43,279 nucleotides of DNA from an uncultured Eubacteriales bacterium (GTDB taxonomy: Bacteria; Bacillota; Clostridia; Oscillospirales; Acutalibacteraceae). This document shows positions 23,598-32,442 of the stretch, piece by piece; the first letter of the stretch is position 1, and every line of letters begins with the position of its first letter. The stretch covers positions 10,634 through 53,912 of the forward strand of contig ONDC01000006.1 in assembly GCA_900316495.1 (NCBI GenBank). The letters are read 5' to 3'. The notes beneath the pieces are model-generated. The model had not been told where the DNA came from and did no database searches. It was given only the letters and a program-made list of their open reading frames with translations. A program made the position numbers and the translations under genes.

Positions 23598-24344
23598 TCA
23601 CCATTCGTTGACCGCGTACATCATGGAAAGGGCAATTCCCCGGTAAAGCGCCCGTGTCAGGGCGTCGAATTCCTCCGACAGTCCCTTTCCGGCGGCGGCG
23701 AATTTTGCTTTTTCCGTCCATGAATCCTCTCCTCCGAATACGTATGCTTCCGTTGCCGCCCTCATCAGCCGGCTGCCGACAGGCGGAGTGAATTCCGCCG
23801 CCACATAATCCGTCTGGAGCGCCTTGAGCGCGGCGGCAAAGCGGAAGGAGTATTCGTTGAGCCGGAGCGTGCGCGACAGATCGCGCAGACGGTTGAGAAG
23901 AACCGCCATGCTGTCGGTAACATCCTCAAACACGGGCTTTTCGTGCGTTTTGTCCACGGGGATTTCGACGTACTGCACCATCCATTTTTTGTTAAGCGGA
24001 TCAAACGTCCACAGCTTGTTCCACGAGGTCGCCCTGTCCCCGTAAAAACAGATCATACAACAGCGAACGCCGTTTGCGCGCGACAGCCCTTCAAAGGAAC
24101 CAAGTTCAACGGGAATAATCAGCTTGCAGTCGTCCGCCCCCCTGCGGGACAGCTCCTTCACCCATTCCTCACACGACGCCGCTTCCGCCGCCGGCTCTCC
24201 CGCCCTCCGGGGAGCGAAGCGGAAGCGCCGCAACGCGATCCCGTCGCTCTCGGCAAGCGACGCCGCAAACGTCCCATGCCGGAGATAGTACTTCGCAAGC
24301 AATGTCATATTGCTCATATCCAACAATTCAATGTTCATTCTCAT
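23598..24344 (-). CDS. Protein of unknown function
   Basis: This is a 248-aa soluble protein with no signal peptide or membrane segment. The wording WNKLWTFDPLNKKWMVQYVEIPVDKTHEKPVFEDV in the middle suggests a compact alpha/beta fold, and the C-terminal half is helical (RLRDLSRTLRLNEYSFRFAAALKAL). I do not recognise the family. I choose the ATG at 24344 (MRMNIELLDM) because GGGAGG lies 7 nt upstream. The frame is open to 24377. Its own promoter is at 24398-24426. It precedes glnA on the same strand by about 200 bp. Confidence 0.7.
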   Translation of the reverse strand: MRMNIELLDMSNMTLLAKYYLRHGTFAASLAESDGIALRRFRFAPRRAGEPAAEAASCEEWVKELSRRGADDCKLIIPVELGSFEGLSRANGVRCCMICFYGDRATSWNKLWTFDPLNKKWMVQYVEIPVDKTHEKPVFEDVTDSMAVLLNRLRDLSRTLRLNEYSFRFAAALKALQTDYVAAEFTPPVGSRLMRAATEAYVFGGEDSWTEKAKFAAAGKGLSEEFDALTRALYRGIALSMMYAVNEW

Positions 24345-24397
24345 CCAAGTTCCTCCCGTCGGATCGTCACGACCCATGCTATACCAATCATTTTAAT

Positions 24398-24426
24398 ATC
24401 ATAGCATACATCAGACCAAATAGCAA
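24398..24426 (-). promoter_or_regulatory. Promoter of the unknown gene at 23598-24344
   Basis: On the minus strand TTGCTA (24421-24426), a 17-nt spacer and TATGAT (24398-24403). Confidence 0.6.
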
Positions 24427-24481
24427 GCACGAATGCAGGAAACGGAGACGCGGTAAATTTTAAAAAATATTAAAAATATTG

Positions 24482-24510
24482 TTGACAAAGAGTGAATAAT
24501 ATGTTAAGAT
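24482..24510 (+). promoter_or_regulatory. Promoter of the membrane protein gene at 24613
   Basis: TTGACA (24482-24487), a 17-nt spacer and TAAGAT (24505-24510). The leader is about 95 nt. Confidence 0.75.
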
Positions 24511-24612
24511 GAATTGTGATGTGGTACGTTCGACAGGGAAATCGTCCCGGCAACTCCGCATCCTATGAAGAATAATAATTTTACGCAACATTTGAAAGGA
24601 ATTGGAAACAGA

Positions 24613-25416
24613 ATGCTCAACAAGCTTTTCAAAAGCCTGCTGGTCATAAGCGGCACACTGACATTCACCGCGCTTCTGGGGATCATCTTCTTCAGCGGGA
24701 GCTTCGGCGCCATGCTGCCCGAAGGTCTGACAAAGCTGTTTTACCCCGGACTTGCCGTCACGGTGTTCGGGCTGCTGCTCGCGCTGGCTTCGGCAATCTT
24801 CATACTGAAATATTTCATCTTCTTCACCCGCACCCGTGTGGTGGACAGCGAAGGCAACACACTGAGCGACAACAAGCATTTCACCGTCGGCTCGGTCAGC
24901 GTGCATCCGATCATCGTCACCGCCCTCGGCATACTGATCAGCATGGCGGTGACAGGGCTTGGCTTTGCCATCATGCTGGACAGTCTCACGGCGTATGTGG
25001 TAAGGCTTTTCACCATCGGCACGGTACTGCTCGCGATAGCGGGAACCATCTTTCTTTTCTCCGTGATACGGCACAAGATACGCCGCCGCTTCGCGTGGAT
25101 CGCTTCGGGGGTCATCGGCTTTATCGCGCTCATCGTGATACTGGCGGCGATTCCCGCCACGAGAGATCTTGCGGTAGAGGAGGGCGATATGACCGTGATT
25201 ACCGCCACGGTGGTGCATACCTCCGCTTACAGCGGATTCCTCTCCGGGCCCGGCAAATCGGTCATCCAGATCAAGGGCACGAGCGGAGAGAAGATCACGC
25301 TGCGATACAGCGGAGGCAGAGGCACATTCAAGGCGGGCGAAAAATACACCTTCTACTATCTCCCCCGCACGCACCTCATTCAGAAGGTCAAATCCGCCGA
25401 CAACATTTCCTATTGA
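24613..25416 (+). CDS. Membrane protein of unknown function
   Basis: This is a 267-aa protein with about five hydrophobic helices: a pair at residues 8-70, a pair around 100-155, and one near 160-185. A soluble C-terminal part of about 80 residues follows and reads like a small beta-barrel (VIQIKGTSGEKITLRYSGG...GEKYTFYYLPRTHLIQKV). I do not recognise the family, although the tail resembles OB-fold-like domains after membrane helices. I choose ATG 24613 because AAAGGA precedes it. ATG 24565 lacks a Shine-Dalgarno. It has its own promoter and terminator. Confidence 0.75.
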   Translation: MLNKLFKSLLVISGTLTFTALLGIIFFSGSFGAMLPEGLTKLFYPGLAVTVFGLLLALASAIFILKYFIFFTRTRVVDSEGNTLSDNKHFTVGSVSVHPIIVTALGILISMAVTGLGFAIMLDSLTAYVVRLFTIGTVLLAIAGTIFLFSVIRHKIRRRFAWIASGVIGFIALIVILAAIPATRDLAVEEGDMTVITATVVHTSAYSGFLSGPGKSVIQIKGTSGEKITLRYSGGRGTFKAGEKYTFYYLPRTHLIQKVKSADNISY

Positions 25417-25431
25417 TTCATCCGTTACAAT

Positions 25432-25463
25432 ACCGGAACGCACCCGCTGCGCTCCGGTTTTTT
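25432..25463 (+). terminator. Intrinsic terminator before the gerA-type operon
   Basis: ACCGGA (25432-25437) pairs with TCCGGT (25453-25458), with CGCA/TGCG inside, followed by six T (25458-25463). Confidence 0.85.
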
Positions 25464-25695
25464 CTTTTGCCCGGATAATCCGGCGCGGCAAGGGTAAAAA
25501 TATAAACAGAGGAATGTAAAAGCAAACAAAAAAAGCATAGCGCAGCGCCCCTCGCTGCGTTGCACCCCGAACGAAATGACACCCGGGCAACAGAAAAGTA
25601 CAAATCACGATTTTCCTTTGCTAAAATCAGGGAAAAGCAGCTGCAAATTCCAATGCGCCAATCACCTAAGAAACCAAAAAAAGGAGGGCGTCACC

Positions 25696-27285
25696 TTGCC
25701 GGGCAATCTGATTTTTGACCTCATCGGCTTTCGTCAGCCAAAGACCGGCGCGCAGGAAGCGCACGACGACGGACAACCGCCAACCGCCCCCACAACGTCG
25801 CTTTTTGACATCAGTCCCGCATACGACATGCCGGTTTCACCCGATTACCAGAGCAATCTGGACTACTGCGTACAGCTCAAGGGGAAGAACGCCGATCTGC
25901 TGATCCGCGAATTCACCCTCGCCGACGGGCGGCGCAGCTTTCTGCTGCTGGTGGACGGCATGTGCTCCAAGCAGAGCGCGGAACAGAACCTCATACTCCC
26001 CGCCATGCAGCTGAAGCTCAACGCGAGTCCCGACAGCATACCGCCCTTGAAGCAGCTGTCCTCCCTTATCCTCAACACCGAGCTGAGCGAACAGCCGAGC
26101 CTTTCCAAGGGCTTTATCGCCGCGCTGACGGGCGACCTCTTTCTCTGCATCGAGGGGCTGAACGTCGGCTTTGTCATCGGGGCGCGGAGCATTCAGTCAC
26201 GCTCCGTCTCGCCGAGCGAAACAGCCGGGTCTGTCGTCGGTCCGCACGAGGGCTTCACGGAAAATCTGCGCACCAACACCGCCCTCATCCGCCGACGCAT
26301 TTCCGACCCGAATTTCACCATCGAGACGCTGCAGGTGGGACTGCGTTCCCACACCGCCGTGGCGCTCTGCTATATCAACGGCGTGACAAATCCCTCGCTT
26401 GTGAACACGCTGCGCGACAGCATTCAGTCCGTCACCGTCGACCTGATCAACGACGCGGGCGAGCTTGCGCAGATGATCGAGCAGTATCCCCTCAGTCCCC
26501 TTCCCCAGATAGACGGAACGGAAAAGCCCGACGCGGCGGCAGCCGAGATCTGTCAGGGACGCGCCGCCGTCATCGTCAACGGAAGCCCCTACGTGCTGCT
26601 GACGCCGGCGACCATGTCCTCCATGATGCAGGTCACGGAGGATCGCTACCAGCGCTGGACGTATTCCTCCTTCCTCAAGATACTCAGATGGATCGCGTTT
26701 CTCATCTCGATCACCGCGCCGTCGCTCTACGTGGCGATCGTCGCCTACAATCCCGGACTGCTGCCGGTCGATCTGCTGCTGCTCACCGCCGCGAACCGCA
26801 TCAACGTTCCGTTCAGCGCCGTCACGGAGGTGGTCATCATGGAATTCTTTATCGAGCTGCTGCGGGAAGCAAGCATACGGCTTCCCGGCAGGATCAGCTC
26901 CGCCATGTCGATTGTGGGCGGTCTGATCGTCGGCGACGCGGCCATCCGGGCGGGGCTTGTCAGTCCTCTGCTCATCATCATTATCGGACTGACCTCGCTG
27001 ACCTCCTTTGTCATTCCCTCCTATGAGCTGGCGTCCTCGCTGCGTCTGGTGAAATATTTTCTGCTGGCGCTCTCCGCCGTGTTCGGCATTTTCGGACTGA
27101 CCGTGGGTCTGGTGCTGTTTGTCTCGCAGCTCTGCGCGCTGTATTCCTACGGCACGGAATTCACCGCGCCCTTCTCCCCCGCCTACCGCAAGGGGTGGAT
27201 CGAAAGTCTCATCGAGCTGCCGGTGTTCCGCCGCGACACCCGTCCCGCCTACTACGAGCCAATTGACCTTATACGAATGAAGTGA
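25696..27285 (+). CDS. Spore germination protein, GerAA/GerKA family
   Basis: This 529-aa A subunit of a germinant receptor sits in the spore inner membrane. The long hydrophilic N-terminal part (residues 1-290) contains the typical NTALIRRRISDPNF and CYINGVTNPSLV segments. About five to six membrane helices follow (300-500), with GNPYVLLTP-like text (written GSPYVLLTPATM), RLPGRISSAMSIVGGLIVGDAA and SFVIPSYELA. The start is a TTG at 25696, with AAGGAGG 8 nt upstream. The open frame begins at 25576 without a Shine-Dalgarno. It is the first of four overlapping genes. Expression in the forespore under sigma-G is expected from the family, but I did not identify such a promoter with confidence. 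Confidence 0.93.
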   Translation: MPGNLIFDLIGFRQPKTGAQEAHDDGQPPTAPTTSLFDISPAYDMPVSPDYQSNLDYCVQLKGKNADLLIREFTLADGRRSFLLLVDGMCSKQSAEQNLILPAMQLKLNASPDSIPPLKQLSSLILNTELSEQPSLSKGFIAALTGDLFLCIEGLNVGFVIGARSIQSRSVSPSETAGSVVGPHEGFTENLRTNTALIRRRISDPNFTIETLQVGLRSHTAVALCYINGVTNPSLVNTLRDSIQSVTVDLINDAGELAQMIEQYPLSPLPQIDGTEKPDAAAAEICQGRAAVIVNGSPYVLLTPATMSSMMQVTEDRYQRWTYSSFLKILRWIAFLISITAPSLYVAIVAYNPGLLPVDLLLLTAANRINVPFSAVTEVVIMEFFIELLREASIRLPGRISSAMSIVGGLIVGDAAIRAGLVSPLLIIIIGLTSLTSFVIPSYELASSLRLVKYFLLALSAVFGIFGLTVGLVLFVSQLCALYSYGTEFTAPFSPAYRKGWIESLIELPVFRRDTRPAYYEPIDLIRMK

Positions 27286-28391
27286 TAAACGTGAACGAAT
27301 CAACCATCAAAAAAACCGCCTTTTCCGGGTGGCAGCTCACGGTGCTGGTCATTATCTCCGGCATGTGCGGCATGTATTTCTATCCCGACAGCTTCGGAAG
27401 GTGGTCGGGAATCGCGCTGATTGCCGCCATCGCCATCACCCTGACGTCCATGGGGATGCTGGCGCGCTGCTTTTCGCTCAGCGAGAGCAAGTCGTTTCCG
27501 GGGCTTCTGCGGGAATCGCTGGGCTACGTCCCCGCCAAGCTCATTCTGACGGGAGCCGCCGTGTATTTTGCCGCCGAGATCTGCCGCGTCACCGTGAAAC
27601 AGACTCAGATGACAGGGCTGTTCCTGCTGGAAAAGACCCCGCCGCAGGTCATTCCGGCGGTCACGCTGCTCACGGTCTGCTTTATCATCACCTCGGGCAT
27701 CCGACAGGTTTCCAGAACCGCCGAGCTGCTTTTTCCCGCCATCGCCGTTCCGCTGCTGTTCATTCTCGCCATGGGGCTTTTTTCGCTCGATTACGGAGAA
27801 CTGCTGCCGCTGCTCAGTCCCGACGGACTGCCGGTCGGCACATTCTCCGAATGGCTCTCCCCTCTTGGCGGGATCACGGCGACTGCCTTCTTCGCGGGCT
27901 ATTATGAGAAGAAAGGGCTGCGGCGCTGCCTGATTGCCGGCACGTCGGCACTATCGGCGCTCTGCGCGGGGGTGCTGCTCTGCTGCGTCGGCGTGTTCTC
28001 GATAGAGGGAACAAGGCATCTTTCCTTCCCGCTGACCGAGCTTTCGCGCGTGGTGAGCATCGGCAGCATCACGCTGAATCACCGGTTTGATATTCTGTAT
28101 ATCATGATCTACAACGCCGTCACCCTGCTTTCCGCCGGAATATTTTTCTACTGCTGCTGCATTTCGCTGTGCGGGGTATTCAATGTCAAAAGCCATAGCG
28201 TCTTTAATTTTCTGCTGCTGCCGGTGATTTACACACTGTCCTATCTCAGCCTGTCGGATGACCGCGCGGCGGAATGGATTGCCGACTGGGGGCGGATTCT
28301 TTTTCTCTGCGTCCTGATTCCCGCGCTCCGTATCTCGTCGGCTGTGCGGAACAAAACGCGGAAAGAGAACACTGAGGAGGAATGCATATGA
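27282..28391 (+). CDS. Spore germination protein, GerAB/GerKB family
   Basis: This is a 369-aa integral membrane protein of the APC superfamily with about ten helices, the B subunit that binds the germinant in GerA-type receptors. Recognisable features are an N-terminal helix after ISGMCGMYFYPD, the segment FPGLLRESLGYVPAKL and a central SRTAELLFP. The GTG at 27282 overlaps the gerAA stop by 4 nt. A second GTG at 27291 is possible. The stop overlaps the next start. The ligand cannot be told from the sequence. Confidence 0.92.
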   Translation: MINVNESTIKKTAFSGWQLTVLVIISGMCGMYFYPDSFGRWSGIALIAAIAITLTSMGMLARCFSLSESKSFPGLLRESLGYVPAKLILTGAAVYFAAEICRVTVKQTQMTGLFLLEKTPPQVIPAVTLLTVCFIITSGIRQVSRTAELLFPAIAVPLLFILAMGLFSLDYGELLPLLSPDGLPVGTFSEWLSPLGGITATAFFAGYYEKKGLRRCLIAGTSALSALCAGVLLCCVGVFSIEGTRHLSFPLTELSRVVSIGSITLNHRFDILYIMIYNAVTLLSAGIFFYCCCISLCGVFNVKSHSVFNFLLLPVIYTLSYLSLSDDRAAEWIADWGRILFLCVLIPALRISSAVRNKTRKENTEEECI

Positions 28392-29533
28392 AAAAGCTCC
28401 TGCGTCTGCTGCTTGCCGGAGCCGGCATGGTCTGCGCGCTGCTTATGACGGGCTGCTGGGACGACGCGGAAATCAACGGAAGGGCATTCGTGCTCGGCTT
28501 CGGCGCGGACAGCGGAGAACAGGGATATGCCTTCACCTTTCAGCTGGCGATTCCCGTCAGCGGGGAAAGCGATTCCGCGGGTTCCATCGAATATGCCGAC
28601 ATGACGGTAAATGAAATCACCCCGGCGGCGGCTGTCCGGAGGTTGGAAAAGAACCTCGGCAGGGAGATCAATTTTGAACAGCTCAGCCTGATCGTCATCG
28701 GCGAAGAGCTTTCTCATGAGAGCTTCACCGGACTGACCGATTACTTCTTCCGACGGGCGTCGGTGCGTCGTCAGAGCTGCATTGCGGTGTGCGGGGGGCG
28801 CGCGGCAGACTTCTTCTCCGCGTCTGCGACCGACAAGGCGGTGTCCGTCGACGCGGCCAGCACGCTGCAAAGCTACGACTCCGGCGGCAGAATTGCGATG
28901 GATCTCTTTTCCCTCTACAGGAAGCTGATCAACCGCGACGAATTCTTTCTTCTCCGTATCGACGCTTCCGCGCCGGAAGAAGGCGACGGAGGCAGGGAAG
29001 GAACATCCCCGCTCACGCTGTCCGGCGCTTCGGCATACGGACAGAGCGGGAATTATCGCGGCGACCTGAGCGAGGACGAGGTAGAGCTGCTGCGGCTGAC
29101 CTGCGGTTCGGGAATCGGCGGCGCGCTTGCCGTTTACGACGAGAAAGGCGAGCGTTACTGCTGCGAGGTCAGGCAGTCGGAATGCTCCGTCAGATGCTCC
29201 ATGCAAGGGGACAAGCCGACATTCCGTCTCAGGCTGGAGCTCATGCTGATTCCGCTTGACGCGGGAGGGATTGACGGCGGGGGCTACACCTCCGCCTCGC
29301 TCCGGCACATCTCACAAAGCGCGGAACGCACCGTCAGGGAACGTCTGAAAGCGCTGGCGCAAAAGAGCCAGACCTCCCTCGGCTCGTCCGCGTTCGGACT
29401 GCAGGACGTCGTCCGGCAGCGGCAGCCCGAATGGTACGCCCTTCACGGGGACGAATGGGAGAAATATTATCCGATGACACATCTCATGATCACCGTCAAC
29501 TGCACGGTGGCGGGAGGAGGAATCACAAAATGA
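28388..29533 (+). CDS. Spore germination lipoprotein, Ger(x)C family
   Basis: This is a 381-aa lipoprotein, the C subunit of the germinant receptor. The signal peptide ends at the lipobox MTGC (Cys23), followed by WDDAEINGRAFVLGFGAD, the usual GerAC start (C-W-D-x-x-E-I). The three-domain C subunit then includes GREINFEQLSLIVIGEEL, DYFFRRASVRR and a C-terminal EKYYPMTHLMITVNCTV. I choose the ATG at 28388 because GAGGAGG ends 7 nt before it. The ATG at 28382 would be only 1 nt away. It overlaps gerAB by 4 nt (ATGA) and ends in an ATGA overlap with the next small gene. Confidence 0.93.
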   Translation: MKKLLRLLLAGAGMVCALLMTGCWDDAEINGRAFVLGFGADSGEQGYAFTFQLAIPVSGESDSAGSIEYADMTVNEITPAAAVRRLEKNLGREINFEQLSLIVIGEELSHESFTGLTDYFFRRASVRRQSCIAVCGGRAADFFSASATDKAVSVDAASTLQSYDSGGRIAMDLFSLYRKLINRDEFFLLRIDASAPEEGDGGREGTSPLTLSGASAYGQSGNYRGDLSEDEVELLRLTCGSGIGGALAVYDEKGERYCCEVRQSECSVRCSMQGDKPTFRLRLELMLIPLDAGGIDGGGYTSASLRHISQSAERTVRERLKALAQKSQTSLGSSAFGLQDVVRQRQPEWYALHGDEWEKYYPMTHLMITVNCTVAGGGITK

Positions 29534-29712
29534 AGCTCGAATTGCCGACAGCGGTCATTGTGCTGCTACTTGCCGCGTGGCTGGGACAGGTGCGGCTGTA
29601 CAGGGGCATGCAGGGCGAACAATTCGCGTTAGAGCGCTCCATCGCCCAATACGGCGGCACCGCATGTCTTTTCACAGCCATCGCGCTGTTCCTTGTACAG
29701 TTCGTGTGGTAG
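29530..29712 (+). CDS. Small membrane protein of the germination operon (GerD/KD-like position)
   Basis: This 60-aa protein has two hydrophobic helices (about residues 7-22 and 43-58) joined by a short polar loop. It overlaps the GerAC stop by 4 nt, so it belongs to the operon. Some GerA-type operons carry such a fourth small gene that modulates receptor activity. The sequence itself is not diagnostic. GGAGG near 29515 can serve as Shine-Dalgarno. Confidence 0.75.
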   Translation: MKLELPTAVIVLLLAAWLGQVRLYRGMQGEQFALERSIAQYGGTACLFTAIALFLVQFVW

Positions 29713-29768
29713 AGCGCGCCGACAGACCCGTGAGACAATAAAAAAACAAAAAACTTTTCCCAAGGTGC

Positions 29769-29797
29769 TTTACTTTTTTCCGCTTCTATTGTATAAT
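29769..29797 (+). promoter_or_regulatory. Promoter of prfB
   Basis: TTTACT (29769-29774), a 17-nt spacer beginning TTTTTCC, and TATAAT (29792-29797). The same TTTACTTTTTTCC element and spacing recur before the TIR gene at 31509. Confidence 0.72.
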
Positions 29798-29840
29798 AAG
29801 TTTTATATGAACAACGCTACGAAAGGCAGAATGAAAAACT

Positions 29841-30965
29841 ATGATACAATTTGAAGAACTCATGCTGACGCTGCGCAATATGAAGCCGGATATGGACGAT
29901 CTCAGGGAAGCGCTCGGCTACGACAAGCTCACCGCCGAGATCGCGGAGCTGGAAAAGAAGGCAGCCGCCCCGGATTTCTGGGACGACATGGAAAATTCCC
30001 AGAAGGTGCTTAAGCGCACGGCATCCCTTAAGGTCAAGATCGCCGCGTTCGACGCGATTGCCAACAAATACGACGACACCATGACCCTGATCGAGCTGGG
30101 CAACGAGGAGGAGGAGCTGGAGCTTCTTGACGAGGCGCAGGCGGAGGTGGACGCCATCAGGAAGTCCATCGAGGAGCTGCGCCTGACCACGCTGCTGACC
30201 GGCGAATACGACGCCAACAACGCCATTCTCACCTTCCACGCCGGCGCGGGCGGCACGGAAGCGCAGGACTGGGCGGAAATGCTCTTCCGCATGTACAACC
30301 GCTGGGGGGAGCGCCACGGCTTCAAGGTCAAGACCATCGATTACCTTGACGGCGACGAAGCGGGACTTAAGAGCGCCTCCATCCTCATTGAAGGCACCAA
30401 CGCCTACGGGTATCTGAAATGCGAAATGGGCGTGCACCGCCTCGTGCGCATTTCCCCGTTTGATTCGTCGGGACGCAGACACACCTCCTTCGCGTCTCTG
30501 GAGGTCATGCCGGAGATTGACGACGACACCGAGGTGGAGATCCGTCCGGAGGATCTGCACATCGACACCTACCGTTCCAGCGGCGCGGGCGGTCAGCACA
30601 TCAACAAGACCGACTCCGCCGTGAGAATCACCCATATACCCACCGGCATTGTCTGCGCCTGCCAGAACGAGCGCAGCCAGGTGCAGAACAAGGCAATGGC
30701 GATGAAGATGCTCAAATCCAAGCTCATGGAGATCAAGGAGCGCGAGAATCTCGAAAAGATCGAGGACATCAAGGGCGTGCAGAAGGAGATCGCGTGGGGA
30801 AGCCAGATACGCTCCTATGTGTTCATGCCCTACACCCTTGCGAAGGATCACCGCACCGGCTACGAAATGGGCAACATCAACGCGGTGATGGACGGCGACA
30901 TCGACGGCTTCATCAACGCCTACCTCAAGGCGCAGAGCCTTAACGCGCTGGGCAATTTTGAATAA
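29841..30965 (+). CDS. prfB: Peptide chain release factor 2
   Basis: This 374-aa factor recognises UGA and UAA stop codons on the ribosome. The SPF anticodon-like tripeptide is at 205-207 and GGQ at 250-252 (SGAGGQHINKTDSAVR). Length is complete. In many bacteria prfB carries a programmed +1 frameshift at an in-frame UGA near codon 25. Here the frame runs straight through that region (LREALGYDKL), so the autoregulatory shift is absent. The ATG at 29841 follows GAAAGG. It has its own promoter. Confidence 0.96.
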   Translation: MIQFEELMLTLRNMKPDMDDLREALGYDKLTAEIAELEKKAAAPDFWDDMENSQKVLKRTASLKVKIAAFDAIANKYDDTMTLIELGNEEEELELLDEAQAEVDAIRKSIEELRLTTLLTGEYDANNAILTFHAGAGGTEAQDWAEMLFRMYNRWGERHGFKVKTIDYLDGDEAGLKSASILIEGTNAYGYLKCEMGVHRLVRISPFDSSGRRHTSFASLEVMPEIDDDTEVEIRPEDLHIDTYRSSGAGGQHINKTDSAVRITHIPTGIVCACQNERSQVQNKAMAMKMLKSKLMEIKERENLEKIEDIKGVQKEIAWGSQIRSYVFMPYTLAKDHRTGYEMGNINAVMDGDIDGFINAYLKAQSLNALGNFE

Positions 30966-30992
30966 TATGACACACAGGAAGGCGGCGGGAAA

Positions 30993-31466
30993 ATGTTTTA
31001 CCTCGGAGAAATAGCCGCTCTGCTGATTTGCTGGCTCTTTTACTGCGAATACTACTGGATGCTCGAACGAAGGGTGCTGAAGGTGTGCAGCCGACAGTTC
31101 GTGGAGCAAAAATGCGTGAGGGCGGTTGACAGGCTTTTCTTCACACCGGTCAGCGGAAAGGCGCATCTGGGAACGCTCTACTATTTCAACCGGTTGCTGG
31201 TGTATTGTCTGACGGCGCTCACGTTCTTCCATCTTGCGTTCGGATGGGCGGAGCTTACCCATGGCGTCATCCGGATGCTCACCACGTTCTTCGTCGTATC
31301 GCTGGGAACATTCGCAGCGATCCAGTCCCCCAAAAGCGCCGAATACATATGCGCCAATATCAATATCACCTCCGGAAGAAATATCCGTCTGATCAGGATT
31401 CTTTCATTTGTATCGGTCATGATTCTTATCGTAACGTATCTGTATTTTGCGTGGGTTTATCTCTGA
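30993..31466 (+). CDS. Small membrane protein of unknown function
   Basis: This is a 157-aa protein with about four hydrophobic helices: residues 2-20, about 72-90, 92-110 and 130-155. A basic, Cys-containing loop lies between the first two. I do not recognise it. It starts 27 bp after prfB and is probably transcribed with it. The next gene has its own promoter. Confidence 0.7.
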   Translation: MFYLGEIAALLICWLFYCEYYWMLERRVLKVCSRQFVEQKCVRAVDRLFFTPVSGKAHLGTLYYFNRLLVYCLTALTFFHLAFGWAELTHGVIRMLTTFFVVSLGTFAAIQSPKSAEYICANINITSGRNIRLIRILSFVSVMILIVTYLYFAWVYL

Positions 31467-31508
31467 TCCTGTTTTTTCCATTATTCTGCATAAATTTTAA
31501 TAAAAGTC

Positions 31509-31537
31509 TTTACTTTTTTCCTCGTAATGTGTATAAT
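31509..31537 (+). promoter_or_regulatory. Promoter of the TIR-domain gene
   Basis: TTTACT (31509-31514), a 17-nt spacer beginning TTTTTCC, and TATAAT (31532-31537). It is strikingly like the prfB promoter. Confidence 0.72.
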
Positions 31538-31568
31538 ATAGAAAAATAACTGTGTGGAGGTTTTTGCT

Positions 31569-32372
31569 TTGAATATTATCAAGAAACCGATCAAGTCCTT
31601 CAAGGGAGACGGAAAATTCGTTTATGTCTGCTATTCGCTCGAGGACAGCGAGGTCGTTTTCCCCATTTTGATAAAGCTTGACGAAAACAGGTACCGCGTC
31701 AGATATGACGAGTGCAATCAGGACGAGGTCAAGATCGAGGGTCTTCGCAAACACAATATCAAAAACTGCGAGGTATTTCTTGCCTTCCTCTCCCAGAAGG
31801 CGCTGCAATCCCTGTATGTTGTCAATCAGCTTGAAACGGCTCAGACGCTTGGCGCCAACGTGTTTGTCGTGTCGCTCGACGGTCAGGAGACAGCCGACAG
31901 CGCTTCGCACATGTTCGGAGAGGGTTCCAAGGGCATCCGTCTTGACGAGACGGACGAAAACAGCTTCATGGAGGTCATGGATCAACTGCTGAAGGACTGC
32001 CAGGAGCCGGAGAAGATCGAGGAACGCGTGTTCTCTTACGAGGAGCTGCTCGACGAGGTGTACCCCGATCAGGAAAACGCCAATAAAGAGGCGTTTATCA
32101 ACAACACCGATACCGACAACGAAAAGATCAAGAAAGCCGCCGCTTCCGCCACAAAGGCGTCCTCTATCGCCAAAAAGCAAAAGCGTCAGAAAAACGGCAG
32201 ATCCTTCTTCAACGCGCTTCTTGTGGTCGGCGCCATGGCGCTGATAGCCTTCCTGATCTATCTCTTCTTCGGTGAGCAGATCAGCGAAATGCTGAGTGAA
32301 GACAATCAGGTGGTCAATTTCATTCCCGCCCTTCGCGGCGTGCTTCACACGATCGGAATGATTACAGGTTAA
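31569..32372 (+). CDS. TIR-like domain protein with a C-terminal membrane helix
   Basis: This is a 267-aa protein. Residues 16-105 read as a TIR fold: FVYVCYSLEDSEVV (box-1-like), YRVRYDE (box-2-like), NCEVFLAFLSQ, SLYVVNQLETA and NVFVVSLD. Bacterial TIR domains often cleave NAD+, with a Glu in the S..(W/Y)V..E(I/L) helix. Here that position seems to be Gln87, with Glu89 two residues later, so NADase activity is doubtful. A low-complexity Lys/Ala linker (185-210) leads to a membrane helix (about 213-234) and a short outside tail. The start is TTG 31569, with GGAGG at 31556-31560. It is monocistronic. A signalling or scaffold role is inferred. No defence partner gene is beside it. Confidence 0.75.
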   Translation: MNIIKKPIKSFKGDGKFVYVCYSLEDSEVVFPILIKLDENRYRVRYDECNQDEVKIEGLRKHNIKNCEVFLAFLSQKALQSLYVVNQLETAQTLGANVFVVSLDGQETADSASHMFGEGSKGIRLDETDENSFMEVMDQLLKDCQEPEKIEERVFSYEELLDEVYPDQENANKEAFINNTDTDNEKIKKAAASATKASSIAKKQKRQKNGRSFFNALLVVGAMALIAFLIYLFFGEQISEMLSEDNQVVNFIPALRGVLHTIGMITG

Positions 32373-32396
32373 ACGCCTTTCGTTTTTTTCATCCAT

Positions 32397-32432
32397 CCCG
32401 CGCAGATCGTTTGGTCTGCGCGGGAGTTTTTT
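32397..32432 (+). terminator. Terminator of the TIR-domain gene
   Basis: A 10-bp perfect stem, CCCGCGCAGA (32397-32406) with TCTGCGCGGG (32415-32424), followed by AG and six T. Confidence 0.92.
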
Positions 32433-32442
32433 GCGCGGTCAA

